A stretch of DNA of 64,000 nucleotides, from assembly GCA_964489525.1 (NCBI GenBank), contig CAZAYY010000011.1, positions 62,001 to 126,000 on the forward strand. The letters run 5' to 3'. Shown here one piece after another: positions 41,722 through 51,180 of the stretch. The stretch's first letter is position 1, and the number at the start of each line of letters is the position of its first letter. Source of the DNA: CAZAYY01 sp964489525. Its GTDB lineage: Bacteria; Chloroflexota; Anaerolineae; Anaerolineales; JABWBV01. The notes under the pieces were generated by a model that saw only the letters and a list, made by a program, of their open reading frames with translations, had not been told where the DNA came from and made no database searches. The translations under genes were made by a program, and so were the position numbers.

Positions 41722-42939
41722 ATGTATCTTACCCATCTTTCCCTGAAAGATTTTCGCAAGTTTGCCCGGCTGGACGTAGATGTCCCCCAGGGGTCTATCA
41801 TTATCTCTGGCAGCAACGCTCAGGGAAAAACCAGCTTGCTTGAAGCGATCTATCTGCTTTCAACCTTCACCTCTTTTCATGCCGAAAGCGACCGCGACCT
41901 GATCAATTTCATCCAGGTGCGCAGCCCATTGGCAGTGGCCCATATTAACGCCGAACTGGTGCGTGCCGGGCAGCCCCACCGGCTGCAGCTGCGCATTATC
42001 CAGGAGCCCAACGGCAGCGGCGCCCCACGGGTGCGCAAGCAGGTTTTGTTGGACGGGGTGGAACGGAAATTAGGCGAACTGGTTGGCTTTTTCAATGCAG
42101 TCATGTTTTTGCCTCACATGCTGCAGGTGGTGGATGGCGCGCCTGAAAACCGCCGGCGGTATCTAAACCTCAGCCTTGCCCAGGTGGTTCCCGGCTATTC
42201 GGATGTGCTGGCACGCTACCAACGGGTGCTGTCCCGGCGCAACCTGCTGCTCAAACAGATTAACGACCGGGGCGGCGACCAGGAACAGCTTGAATATTGG
42301 GATGAACAGCTCGTGGAGTCGGGGGCCTGGATTATCCACGCCCGCATCCAGGCCATCCAGGAAATTGAGCGGCTGGCCAGGCGCATACACCGCGAGCTTA
42401 CTCGCGAGCAAGAGAGCCTGCGGTTTGAGTATCAACCTGCTTATGACCCGCTGCCTGCCCCGCAAAAACAGCTGGCGTTGTCGATTAATGATCCGCGCGA
42501 CCGCTCCAGCCTGAGCCGGGAGCGCATCCAGGCAGGTTTTGCCGAAGCGCTCCGCCTGCGCCGTGCGGATGAAGTGGCTCGCGGTGTAACCACGCTTGGC
42601 CCCCACCGCGACGAACTGCGCTTCTTAAGCGATGGGATTGACCTGGGTTCGTTTGGCTCGCGTGGCCAGGTGCGCACCACCTTGCTCACGCTCAAGTTGG
42701 CCGAGGTTGCCTGGATGAAAGAAAAGACCGGCTTTTGGCCGGTCTTATTGCTGGATGAAGTCCTGGCCGAGCTGGACGATGAACGTCGCCGCGACCTGTT
42801 GGGGCGCCTTTCGCAGGTCGAGCAGGTTTTGCTGACCACCACAGACCTGGATTTGTTTTCGCCGCAGTTTGCGGCCAAAGCCCGCCAATGGAAAATTAAA
42901 GAAGGGCAATTATCCCTGCCCATGCCTGGCGGAGAGTGA
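41722..42939 (+). CDS. recF: DNA replication/repair protein RecF
   Basis: A 405-residue SMC-like ATPase that loads RecA at gaps. LTHLSLKDFRKFARLDVDVP is the N terminus, ISGSNAQGKTSLLEAIYLLS the Walker A, VMFLPHMLQVVDGAPENRRR the middle, and SRGQVRTTLLTLKLAEV (signature) with LLLDEVLAELDDERRRDLL (Walker B/D-loop) the C terminus. I use the ATG at 41722; a GTG at 41713 is possible. It is usually beside dnaN/gyrB; here it is linked to def. Confidence 0.93.
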   Translation: MYLTHLSLKDFRKFARLDVDVPQGSIIISGSNAQGKTSLLEAIYLLSTFTSFHAESDRDLINFIQVRSPLAVAHINAELVRAGQPHRLQLRIIQEPNGSGAPRVRKQVLLDGVERKLGELVGFFNAVMFLPHMLQVVDGAPENRRRYLNLSLAQVVPGYSDVLARYQRVLSRRNLLLKQINDRGGDQEQLEYWDEQLVESGAWIIHARIQAIQEIERLARRIHRELTREQESLRFEYQPAYDPLPAPQKQLALSINDPRDRSSLSRERIQAGFAEALRLRRADEVARGVTTLGPHRDELRFLSDGIDLGSFGSRGQVRTTLLTLKLAEVAWMKEKTGFWPVLLLDEVLAELDDERRRDLLGRLSQVEQVLLTTTDLDLFSPQFAAKARQWKIKEGQLSLPMPGGE

Positions 42940-42944
42940 CCGGC

Positions 42945-44423
42945 TCAGCCGCCGCGTTTGTTTTGGATCGCTCGCTGGTAGACGGCTTCGTATTTTTCTG
43001 CGCTCTCTTCCCACGAAAAACTCTGTGCCATGGCTCGCCGCACCATCTGGTTAAAGTGCTCGCGCCGGTCATAATAAGTGCTGACTGCCCAACCAATGCT
43101 GTAATAGACTGCTACAGGGGTTAGATCCCAGAATTTAAAGCCCGTGCCGCCGCCGGTTCGTTCGTCGTACTGTTCAACCGTGTCGTCCAGCCCGCCGGTT
43201 GCGCGCACAATCGGCAGCGTTCCATATTTCAAGGAATATATCTGGTTCAGTCCGCAGGGTTCGTAGCGCGAGGGCATGATGAATAAATCTGAGCCGGCTT
43301 CAATCCAGTGGGCAAGCTGGTTGTCGTAGCCAATGTAGCTGCCAATTTTCCCGGGATAGCGGGCGGGCAGGTTGCCGAAATATTGTTCCAGGTGTTTTTC
43401 GCCCGACCCAAGGATGGCAAACTGCACCTGCATGGTTTTAACAACATCTTCAATTGCCTGTGCCAGCACATCCAGCCCTTTTTGGTCCACAAAGCGGCTG
43501 ACGATACCAATAATGGGGATGGTTTCGTCCTGGGTCAACAGCATCCGTTTTTGCAGTTCCTGCTTACAAATCTTTTTGCCTTCCAGGTTATCTGCACTGA
43601 AGTTGGCCTGGATGAGCGGGTCGTTGACCGGGTTCCATTCGGTGTAATCTACCCCATTGACAATGCCAACATAATTGCTGCCTTTATTGTTCAGGTAAGG
43701 TGCCATGCCGCGCCCGCCGTCCGGGGTGCGGGTTTCTTTTTCGTAGGTTGGGCTGACCGTGGTTACCATGTCGGCATAGACAATTCCCCCTTTGAGCATA
43801 TTGATGTTGCCATGGTCTTCCAGCCGTTCGGGAACAAAGTTCATCCACTGCAGGCCGAGATAGGGGAAATGATGAGCCGGGTAAACGCCCTGGTAGCCGA
43901 TGTTATGAATGGTCAGCACACTGGCCGTGCGCCCCAGGATGGCATCGTTCCAGTGCCAAACTTTGAGGTAGGCCGCGCCCAGGGCAGTGGGCCAATCGTG
44001 CAGGTGGACGATATCGGCTTCGAAGGGCAGATCTTTGCAGATTTGCAGCGCGGCACGCGTGAAGAAGGCATACCGGCGTGGGTTGTCGGCATAATCATTA
44101 AATTCAGCGTCGTGGTACAGGCCAAAGCGGTTGAAATATTTCTCAAACTCAACCAGGTAAACGGGAATGTTGCCCGGCATGGAAGTTTTGAACACCTTGC
44201 ACCATTCCAGCGTATCGCCCATCCAAACCCCCAGGCTTTCAAATGCGGTGTCAATGGGGTAGCGGCTGCGGCTCAGGGTGGAATACTTGGGTAAAATGAC
44301 AATCACTTCATGCCCCATTCGTTTAAGGGCCATCGGCAATCCGCCGACCACATCTGCCAGGCCGCCGGTTTTAATGAATGGCACGCATTCGGAAGCAATC
44401 ATTGCAATTTTGTATGCTGGCAT
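42945..44423 (-). CDS. glgA: glycogen synthase (ADP-glucose type)
   Basis: A 492-residue GT5 glycosyltransferase. ECVPFIKTGGLADVVGGLP holds the ADP-glucose-binding KTGGL; HDWPTALGAAYLK, IPIIGIVSRFVDQKGLDVLA and MPSRYEPCGLNQIYSLKYGT (E-x7-E region) follow. The start at 44423 (MPAYKIAMIASE) has GAGGAG nine bases upstream; longer starts are untypical. Converges with recF (five bases between stops). Confidence 0.95.
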   Translation of the reverse strand: MPAYKIAMIASECVPFIKTGGLADVVGGLPMALKRMGHEVIVILPKYSTLSRSRYPIDTAFESLGVWMGDTLEWCKVFKTSMPGNIPVYLVEFEKYFNRFGLYHDAEFNDYADNPRRYAFFTRAALQICKDLPFEADIVHLHDWPTALGAAYLKVWHWNDAILGRTASVLTIHNIGYQGVYPAHHFPYLGLQWMNFVPERLEDHGNINMLKGGIVYADMVTTVSPTYEKETRTPDGGRGMAPYLNNKGSNYVGIVNGVDYTEWNPVNDPLIQANFSADNLEGKKICKQELQKRMLLTQDETIPIIGIVSRFVDQKGLDVLAQAIEDVVKTMQVQFAILGSGEKHLEQYFGNLPARYPGKIGSYIGYDNQLAHWIEAGSDLFIMPSRYEPCGLNQIYSLKYGTLPIVRATGGLDDTVEQYDERTGGGTGFKFWDLTPVAVYYSIGWAVSTYYDRREHFNQMVRRAMAQSFSWEESAEKYEAVYQRAIQNKRGG

Positions 44424-44584
44424 GGAAGATCTCCTCTCGTTGGGCTGAGCAGGGGTATTTCGCAAACGGCTGTGATGTACAAACACAGTCAGCAAAACAG
44501 CCTGGTAATTGGGTTAATTATACTTTAATGTGCAAGAATCGAGTAAGTGACGGTTTCAACCGAGTCCCCCATCCCCGTGTAGTC

Positions 44585-44668
44585 GCGGCTTTAGCCGCAT
44601 CCTCCACCCCGTAGGGGTGAAATGATTATCGAAAGCACAGCCCGCTTGCCAATGCCGTAGGCATGGCA
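44585..44668. repeat. three adjacent small palindromes with related sequence
   Basis: GCGGC-TTTA-GCCGC (44585-44598), CACCCC-GTA-GGGGTG (44605-44619) and TGCC-A-ATGCC-GTA-GGCAT-GGCA (44647-44668). The last two share the GTA loop and a following ATTATCGAA (44624-44634 and 44668-44676) while their stems differ, so they look like diverged copies of one hairpin element. Confidence 0.6.
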
Positions 44669-44734
44669 TTATCGAACCGCCCTTTCTCTCCCTCGCCCCA
44701 GGCTTTGGGGCGGGGTAGGGGGGAGCAGTACGAA

Positions 44735-44770
44735 AAAACCCGGCAGGCTTTTATAAACCTGTCGGGTTTT
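44735..44770. terminator. bidirectional terminator after the MacAB-like operon
   Basis: A 13-bp stem with one G-T pair (44735-44747 with 44758-44770), with A-run before and T-run after, so it works in both directions. Confidence 0.85.
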
Positions 44771-44828
44771 ATTTTCGTTCTGCGCCCTAAGAAGCGGGGC
44801 AACAAATACCAGAATGAACGGGTAGGGT

Positions 44829-46058
44829 TTACTCGTAGCGTAGGGCTTCGACTGGCTCCAGGCTGGCAGCCCGGTTGGCCGGATAGATGCCGAAGAACAG
44901 GCCCACCGCTGCGGAGAACAGGGTGGCCAACAGAACAGCATCCAGACCCATAACAGGGTTGAACACCGTATCGTTTGCGATGGCCACCCGGCGCACCACT
45001 TCGGAGATCAGCCAGCCTAAACCAATCCCAATTACCCCACCAATCAGGCTGAGCACAGAAGATTCTGTCAGAAACTGGATCAAAATATCGCTTTTACGCG
45101 CTCCCAGGGCTTTACGCAGCCCAATTTCGCGCGTCCGTTCTGTCACAGAAACCAGCATGATGTTCATAATGCCAATGCCTCCCACCAGAAGCGAAATAGC
45201 AGCAATGCCGCCCAGGAAGATGGTGAGCACGCTGGTAATGGTCGCAAACGTGTTGAGAAATTCTTGCTGGGAAACAATGGTGAAATCATCCAGGCCAACT
45301 TCTGTGCGGTGGCGGGTGCGCAAAATTTGCGAAATCTCATCAATTGCTTCTGGGATGGCCTCAGCACTGACCGCCTGCACCATAATCATATCCACCCGCT
45401 CCGAACTGCGCCGGATCAGGCGTGTTTGGGCAGTGGTAAGGGGCACAAAAATCAAGTCATCCTGGCTGGGGCCAAAGCCGCCGCCGCCCTTGGCTTCCAC
45501 GACACCGATAACCCGGAAGGGCTGTCCCTCAATGCGGATGGTTTCGCCCACGATTCCTTCCGTGCGGTCAAAAAGGGCTTTGGCCACATCGGGGCCGAGA
45601 ATGGCCACCGAGGCACGCGAAAGCATGTGCCCGGGGTTCACGAATTCACCTTCGCTGAGCAGGTAATTGCGCACGGCGGCATAATCAGGGGTAACACCCA
45701 ACAAAGAAGTGCGGTGGCTTTGTCCGCTGAAGGTCACTTCACCGCTGCCCTGGATGGCAGGGGCAACCGCAATGACGGATGGAGCCAGAAAATGGTCGTT
45801 GATGGCCTCGGCATCGCCCAGGGTGAGCGGTTTAGGGTTGCGCACTTCATCAGCGCCCCCGCGAAAAACAAACAACAGGTTGGTGCCAATTCCCTGGATG
45901 GAGCCGGTGATGGATGCTTCTGCACCCCGCCCGACCGACAGCATGGCAATCACTGCCGCCACGCCAATCACAATTCCGAGAATGGTCAGGGCCGAGCGCA
46001 GTTTGTTAGAAGATATACTTTCAATCGCTTCAATGGCTGCTCTAAAAACGCGCATCAT
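44829..46058 (-). CDS. MacB-like ABC transporter permease
   Basis: A 409-residue permease: N-terminal helix (about 20-42, LRSALTILGIVIGVAAVIAM), a periplasmic MacB_PCD domain (about 45-260), then three helices near the C terminus (about 285-395), the FtsX fold. LVGGIGIMNIMLVSVTERTR and REIGLRKALGARKSDI are family hallmarks. It ends a minus-strand operon adaptor-ATPase-permease and follows the ATPase gene by three bases. Such systems export peptides, lipoproteins or drugs; here substrate is unknown. Confidence 0.92.
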   Translation of the reverse strand: MMRVFRAAIEAIESISSNKLRSALTILGIVIGVAAVIAMLSVGRGAEASITGSIQGIGTNLLFVFRGGADEVRNPKPLTLGDAEAINDHFLAPSVIAVAPAIQGSGEVTFSGQSHRTSLLGVTPDYAAVRNYLLSEGEFVNPGHMLSRASVAILGPDVAKALFDRTEGIVGETIRIEGQPFRVIGVVEAKGGGGFGPSQDDLIFVPLTTAQTRLIRRSSERVDMIMVQAVSAEAIPEAIDEISQILRTRHRTEVGLDDFTIVSQQEFLNTFATITSVLTIFLGGIAAISLLVGGIGIMNIMLVSVTERTREIGLRKALGARKSDILIQFLTESSVLSLIGGVIGIGLGWLISEVVRRVAIANDTVFNPVMGLDAVLLATLFSAAVGLFFGIYPANRAASLEPVEALRYE

Positions 46059-46061
46059 TGT

Positions 46062-46742
46062 CTATTCCTCCACCACCACACCGTCCATAATGCGGATGGT
46101 GCGTTGGGTTTGATCGGCAATTTTTGGGTCGTGGGTCACAATAATCAGTGTGGTACCGCGCTCTTTGTTTAACGTCAGCAGCAGTTCCATAATCTCTTTG
46201 CCCGACTTGGTATCGAGGTTGCCGGTAGGTTCATCGGCCAGCAAAATGGCAGGATCATTCACCAGCGCCCGGGCAATGGCAACGCGCTGCTGCTGACCGC
46301 CAGAAAGTTCGGTTGGGCGATGGTGCAGCCTGTCGCCCAGGCCAACCGCATTCAGGGCGTCAATCGCCCGGTTTTTGCGCCCGCGCATAACGCCCGCATA
46401 CCGCATGGGTAATTCCACGTTGGCCAGGGCCGTCGTGCGCGAAAGCAGGTTAAAGCTTTGGAAGACAAACCCGATTTTTTGGTTGCGCACCATGGCCAGC
46501 TCATCATCGCGCAGGTTTGAAACCCGTTGGCCGTCCAGGTAGTATTCGCCTTTTGTGGGGCGGTCCAGGCAGCCAATAATATTCATTAAGGTGGATTTAC
46601 CCGACCCCGAAGGCCCAACAATCGCGACCACTTCTCCCCGATTAATTTGGGTCGAAAGCCCGCGCAGGGCATTCACTTCTACATCGCCCATTTTGTAGAT
46701 TTTCCACAAATCTTTGGCGAGAATGACAGCGTCATCAGTCAT
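46062..46742 (-). CDS. ABC transporter ATP-binding protein (MacB/LolD type)
   Basis: A 226-residue ATPase. Walker A GPSGSGKST, Q-loop FVFQSFNLL, signature LSGGQQQRVAIARALVNDP, Walker B ILLADEPTGNLD, H-loop IVTHD. The TGNLDTKSG stretch is typical of the MacB/LolD/FtsE group. Middle gene of the operon. Confidence 0.95.
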   Translation of the reverse strand: MTDDAVILAKDLWKIYKMGDVEVNALRGLSTQINRGEVVAIVGPSGSGKSTLMNIIGCLDRPTKGEYYLDGQRVSNLRDDELAMVRNQKIGFVFQSFNLLSRTTALANVELPMRYAGVMRGRKNRAIDALNAVGLGDRLHHRPTELSGGQQQRVAIARALVNDPAILLADEPTGNLDTKSGKEIMELLLTLNKERGTTLIIVTHDPKIADQTQRTIRIMDGVVVEE

Positions 46743-46775
46743 GATGTGTTTTCCTGTTTTCCAATTATGGCCCGT

Positions 46776-48326
46776 TTAGTTCGGCGGCCCAAAGAAGCTG
46801 CTGAGGTCACTGGGTGGGTTGAGTACAATTGGGTCACCTTCTTTTAAGTCGCCACCGACAATTTCGCTAAAAACATCGGATGAAGCGCCCAGGATGATGG
46901 TTATCGGCTCGGGAGCTACAGCCCCTTCGGGGAAGAGGTATACCACCCGCTGCCCATCGCGAATGCGCACAGCCCGGTTGGGAACCAGCAGCACATTTTC
47001 CAACTGGTTCACCACAATGTTCACCCCGGCGGTCATGCCTGGGCGAACACTGCTGTCAGGGTCCAACAGTTCAATGGTCACCCGAAAACTCACCACGCCC
47101 TGCAAAGTGCTGCCGACAAGTCCCACTTCCACCACTTTGCCATTATAGGTTTTGTCGAGTACAGCATCGAAATTTAAAAATGCCTGCTGCCCAACCTGGA
47201 TGCGGTTGACATCCACTTCGGAAATCTCTACATCCACCAGCAGCCGGGATAAATCGTCCAGTTGGAAAGCACGCGCGCCGGGGTTGACCAGGTCGCCAGT
47301 TTTGATGGCTACGTTGGTAATGACGCCATTAAAGGGGGCTTCCAGGGCGGCCAGGGCAATTGCGGCCTCGAGGGCGGCGATGCGCGCTTCAGCAGCGGCG
47401 ACATCATCCGGGTCGGGTCCATCTTTAACCCGTTGGTATTCGCGTTCGGCGTTGTCCAGCCGGGCTTGCAGCAGGGTCAGGGTAGCCTCTGAAGGCCCGG
47501 CTTTGATGGTTTCAACATCTTTGCGCGCCTGGTCTAACTGGGCCTGGGCGGTGGTCACATCTGCCTGGGCAGCGGCAAGGTCAAGTTGGCTGGCGGTGCC
47601 TTTGAGGTTGTTCAGGTTGGCCAGGGCGATATCGTAATTCGATTGGGCTGTGGCCAGTTGGCTCTGCAGGGTGGCACGAATGACATCATTGACATCGTTG
47701 TCTTTGTAGGGTTCGAAGGCGTCTCTGGCCCGGTTCAAGGCATCCAGCGCCAACACCACACGAGATTCTGCGGCGTCGATGGTGCTCTGGTTGGCGGTGG
47801 AGCTGATGCCGCGCAGGTAGCGCTGAGCGGCGTCCAGGGCGCGTTCAGCGCTGACAACGGCTTTTTCCGCCAGGGCGAGCTGCAGTTCGGTGTCGTCAAT
47901 GTTTTCCAGTGCGTTGCGAGCGTCCTCAACGGCCTGCAGGGCCACGGCTTCTTGCAGTTGGGTGTCATTCAGGTTTTCCAGGGCTTTCCGGGCATTTACC
48001 AAATCGGCTTTGGCCAGGATGAGGTTTTGCGCCAGGCTGGTTTCCTTCAGGGAGGCAAGGGTTTGCCCGTATTCAACCGCTTCGCCGGTTGTTACTGTGA
48101 TTTCTTCCACCATCCCAGATGTTTGCCAGAGCAGCAAAGCACTCTGGTTGGAGCGTACTACGCCCGTTGCACCGACGGTGGCGGTCAGTTCACCTCGCCG
48201 GGCAGCTTCAATTTGTAAGCTGGCAATTGCCTGCTCACGCTGTTGCTGTAAGGAGTATTGGCGATAATAATAAGCGCCTGCGCCTATTGCCGCTACCAAA
48301 ACGATGATCGTAATAATTTTTCTCAT
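46776..48326 (-). CDS. HlyD/MacA-type periplasmic adaptor subunit
   Basis: A 516-residue membrane-fusion protein with one N-terminal helix (about 4-22). The lipoyl/biotinyl half motifs surround a very long coiled coil (about 95-330) that contains internal repeats of the type ARxALENxxDTxLQxAxA, then a beta barrel and membrane-proximal domain. The start at 48326 (MRKIITIIVL) is preceded by AGGACA. No outer-membrane channel gene accompanies it, which fits a monoderm-like envelope in which the adaptor serves the permease alone. Confidence 0.9.
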   Translation of the reverse strand: MRKIITIIVLVAAIGAGAYYYRQYSLQQQREQAIASLQIEAARRGELTATVGATGVVRSNQSALLLWQTSGMVEEITVTTGEAVEYGQTLASLKETSLAQNLILAKADLVNARKALENLNDTQLQEAVALQAVEDARNALENIDDTELQLALAEKAVVSAERALDAAQRYLRGISSTANQSTIDAAESRVVLALDALNRARDAFEPYKDNDVNDVIRATLQSQLATAQSNYDIALANLNNLKGTASQLDLAAAQADVTTAQAQLDQARKDVETIKAGPSEATLTLLQARLDNAEREYQRVKDGPDPDDVAAAEARIAALEAAIALAALEAPFNGVITNVAIKTGDLVNPGARAFQLDDLSRLLVDVEISEVDVNRIQVGQQAFLNFDAVLDKTYNGKVVEVGLVGSTLQGVVSFRVTIELLDPDSSVRPGMTAGVNIVVNQLENVLLVPNRAVRIRDGQRVVYLFPEGAVAPEPITIILGASSDVFSEIVGGDLKEGDPIVLNPPSDLSSFFGPPN

Positions 48327-48494
48327 GGCCTGTCCTATTGATGATTCGGATTTATACAACAACCGCAACCATACTCAGCCCGGAATTTTATGGGTGATTG
48401 GTTACCAAAGATTAATTATATCTCCTTAAGTTTCCTTAGATTGTAAAAAGGATATTAATTTTTTTCCGCGCTGCTTCTTCTCCATTAAATGATT

Positions 48495-48532
48495 GCGGCC
48501 GCCTGGCAGATTTCAACCCGCCAAACGGCCGC
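48495..48532 (-). repeat. hairpin downstream of the glutamate-synthase-like operon
   Basis: GCGGCCG/CGGCCGC outer stem (48495-48501 with 48526-48532) continued by two pairs that are G-U only in minus-strand RNA, then TGGC/GCCA. It is 38 bases past the last stop of the operon and may act as its terminator, though no long T-run follows. Related to 7149-7191. Confidence 0.5.
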
Positions 48533-48570
48533 CTTTTCATCATCTTGCCTCAAAGCGGGGATTTTCGGTT

Positions 48571-51177
48571 TTAGTCGTGTTTGGCCACCCAGGCTTCTTC
48601 GGCTTGCAAGGCGCGCACCCGGGCGGGGGCAATTTTCCGGAAGACCTGTTCGGGGGGTAGGGGCTTGCCGTCCACTTCCAGCAGGTTGGCAATGAGAATT
48701 CCAAACAGGCGGGCGTTTTCTTCCAGGTAGGGCCGAATGAGCACCCAATCTTCGTGGGTGAAGGGGTAAAATTCGCCGCCGTTGAGCTGGTCGTGGCTGA
48801 CCTGGTGGTGCGGGTCGCGCACAAAAATTGCCCCACCCGAAGCCAGCGAAAACAGGTTGCCGCCGGGGTAAGGTGTTTCCAGTTCAACCAGTGTGCCATC
48901 GTCGGTCAGCTTGACGCCGTTCAAAACGACAAAACCGCCGTCGTGGTGGGGGTCGCCGGCCATGAAAGACTCGGCAAGATAGTCCAGGCAGGTTCCGTTG
49001 ATGACCACGCGCGGCCGGCCCACGGCGTTGATCAGGGGGCGCCCGGCGGCGTTGCCCAGGATGTAGGCGTCTCCACCTTTGGCGCCGTACATGAACGTCT
49101 GACCGACATCGCCATACACCACCAACTTACCGCGTTTCATAATTTGGGCAAGCTGGTCCTGGGCGCTGCCGTGAACGTAGATTTCCAGCCCGTCCATGCC
49201 GGAGGCCAGGTAATCGCCGGGAGAGCCGTAGACATCCAGGCGCACGCCATCGCTGATTGGGCCAAAGCCGTTGGCAATGAAGCGGTGTCCCTGGTTGTGG
49301 ACAACCATAAAACGGCGAAACCCTTGCCGGTATAAGGCGACCAGGAACAGGGCGAGGGAATTTGGTCCTTCGGGTTCAAAGCCGCGTGCATCCACCAGGG
49401 CGGTCTGGCCGGGCAGGGCGGTTTTGGGGGCGGGTGTGCTGCTGCCGGTTACCACATAGCCCTGGCATGGGGCGCTGCGAATGATTTCAACCACCCGCCC
49501 CAATGTGGCATCGTACAGGCTGAGCAGGCTGCTGCGGCGTAAAGAACCTGTGGGGTAGCGCCGGTCCATCAGCAGGGTGAGGGTTTCAAAAGCGCGGGCG
49601 CGCCGTTCGGGTTGGGTGGCTTCGGTTTCCAGGGTGTGCAAAAAGCTCAGCACCTGCGTGTAATCCCAACCGGGTAGGTGGGCGGCCACATGCTGGAATA
49701 AGGCGTGGGCGTCGAGGTTGGCAGGCAGGCTTTGGCCGTTGGCCGGTGCAGGGGCTGCGCTGGCCGGGCAGGGTGGTTGGCTGGGCTGGTAGTCGAGGGG
49801 TTTGCCGAACTTGTCGGTGCAGGTGAGGGAAAACCCGTCTGAAGTGGGGCGCACACTGAAGATAAACGCCCCGCCGTCGGTGTGGCTGCCGCCCCGGGCG
49901 TTCCAATAGCGGTCGGCCCGGCTCCAAAAGCGGGGGTCTTCGGCTGCCAGCGATTGGAGGGCGGCGTCAATGCCCTGTTTTTCAGAGGCAGCAAAACCAA
50001 TGGCCGGGCCATTTGGGCTGTTTTGCTGCCAGGCAAACACCTGCGGCCGCAGCATCGAGGTGTCGGTGATGCAGGTCAGGCGGTAGGGCGGCGCGCCGGC
50101 TTCTTCTTCGGATTGTGCAATCAGGAAAAACCACGGGCCATCCGGCGAGCTGTGCATGTGGGTGGTCTGCACCATGTGGTACAGATGCTGTTTTTCTGGC
50201 GGCAGCATGGTGAAATCGCGCTCTGTGGTGGGCGCCAGGGCTTCGATGACGTATTCTAAAGGGTAGTTGTAGGTACGGTGGAGCAGGTCGAACACCTGCA
50301 CACTGACCTCGGTGTCGGTGAGAAAGAGCGGGTAAATGTGGCGCTGGGCGAGGTATTCGCTGATGGAGGCATAGTTGGCGAAGTCGCCGTTGTGCACCAG
50401 GGCTTCGTTCATCCCGATAAAGGGGTGCGCCCCGCCGGGGTGCCAGACGCGACCCTTGGTGGGGTAGCGGTGGTGACCAATCCAAACGTGGGCGTGGGTG
50501 TTTTCAAGCTGGTAATACCGGACGACATCATCGCCGTAGCCGACCATTTTTAAAACCAGCAGGTCTTTGCCGTGCGAAAGCACAAAAGCCCGGGTGATGC
50601 CTGTGGAGGAATAAAACTCGCGGTTCAAGCGGTAGGTGTTCTGGTACACAACTTCATCTTCCAACTGGCGTTGGGAAAGGTGCTGCAGCCCATTGGTCTC
50701 GGCAAACTGCAGGCGTACTTCTGGGCGAACGCGCCCAAAATACTGCACCACTTCCGGCGGACGCACATCCAGGCCGGGCAGGGTGGTGTGGTCGGCAATG
50801 TGCGGCTGGGTGCGCTGGTGGTCTATGATAAAGACCGGGTGGATATATTTTTCTTCCACTTCGGCCTGGCAGGCAGGGTCCAGGTAGGCCAGGCAGAGCA
50901 GGTAATCTTCGCGCATGATCTGTGGCGAGACGCCAAACTCGGCCGGGTTCAGGCCCACGGCGGCAATCCCGCCGCCTTTGCCGTTGCCGCGGTTGCGCAT
51001 CTGGTCGAGGGCCTGCAGCAGGTGTTTGCCGGCCACTTTTTCGCTGGAGGCCATGCCAATTACGCCGCAGCCACCTTCGGCGACTTCATCGCGATTCAGC
51101 GCCAGCGGGTCAAAGCCAGCCGGGCGCAGGGCGGCGCGTGATTTTTCGATTTTTGAAATAATCTCGAATGTGCTCAT
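48571..51177 (-). CDS. glutamate-synthase-like protein: type II glutaminase fused to GXGXG domain
   Basis: An 868-residue fusion. Residues about 36-400 are a class II glutamine amidotransferase (GGCGVIGMASSEKVAGKHLL; Cys37 is the likely nucleophile; HHRYPTKGRVWHPGGAHPF and NEALVHNGDFANY are glutamine-site blocks). Because Cys37 is internal, either the leader is cleaved or the domain is a modified one. Residues about 595-868 form the GXGXG beta helix of glutamate synthase (YGDVGQTFMYGAKGGDAYIL, GNAAGRPLINAVG). The FMN part is encoded separately by the two upstream genes. Last gene of the operon, three bases after the previous stop. Confidence 0.85.
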   Translation of the reverse strand: MSTFEIISKIEKSRAALRPAGFDPLALNRDEVAEGGCGVIGMASSEKVAGKHLLQALDQMRNRGNGKGGGIAAVGLNPAEFGVSPQIMREDYLLCLAYLDPACQAEVEEKYIHPVFIIDHQRTQPHIADHTTLPGLDVRPPEVVQYFGRVRPEVRLQFAETNGLQHLSQRQLEDEVVYQNTYRLNREFYSSTGITRAFVLSHGKDLLVLKMVGYGDDVVRYYQLENTHAHVWIGHHRYPTKGRVWHPGGAHPFIGMNEALVHNGDFANYASISEYLAQRHIYPLFLTDTEVSVQVFDLLHRTYNYPLEYVIEALAPTTERDFTMLPPEKQHLYHMVQTTHMHSSPDGPWFFLIAQSEEEAGAPPYRLTCITDTSMLRPQVFAWQQNSPNGPAIGFAASEKQGIDAALQSLAAEDPRFWSRADRYWNARGGSHTDGGAFIFSVRPTSDGFSLTCTDKFGKPLDYQPSQPPCPASAAPAPANGQSLPANLDAHALFQHVAAHLPGWDYTQVLSFLHTLETEATQPERRARAFETLTLLMDRRYPTGSLRRSSLLSLYDATLGRVVEIIRSAPCQGYVVTGSSTPAPKTALPGQTALVDARGFEPEGPNSLALFLVALYRQGFRRFMVVHNQGHRFIANGFGPISDGVRLDVYGSPGDYLASGMDGLEIYVHGSAQDQLAQIMKRGKLVVYGDVGQTFMYGAKGGDAYILGNAAGRPLINAVGRPRVVINGTCLDYLAESFMAGDPHHDGGFVVLNGVKLTDDGTLVELETPYPGGNLFSLASGGAIFVRDPHHQVSHDQLNGGEFYPFTHEDWVLIRPYLEENARLFGILIANLLEVDGKPLPPEQVFRKIAPARVRALQAEEAWVAKHD

Positions 51178-51180
51178 GGG

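Larger units (their letters stand above)
44424..44828. other. 405-base intergenic region with stacked palindromes
   Basis: No gene. From left: the glgA promoter side (TATAAT on the minus strand at 44522-44517), the cluster of small palindromes at 44585-44668, one copy of the GC-rich dispersed palindrome (44688-44725), and a bidirectional terminator (44735-44770) that ends the MacAB-like operon. Confidence 0.7.

Noticed and set aside
43308..44294. A long + strand open frame (328 codons) opposite glgA
   Set aside because: It is exactly antisense to conserved glgA motifs and follows from codon bias; the product is low-complexity and unlike any family.
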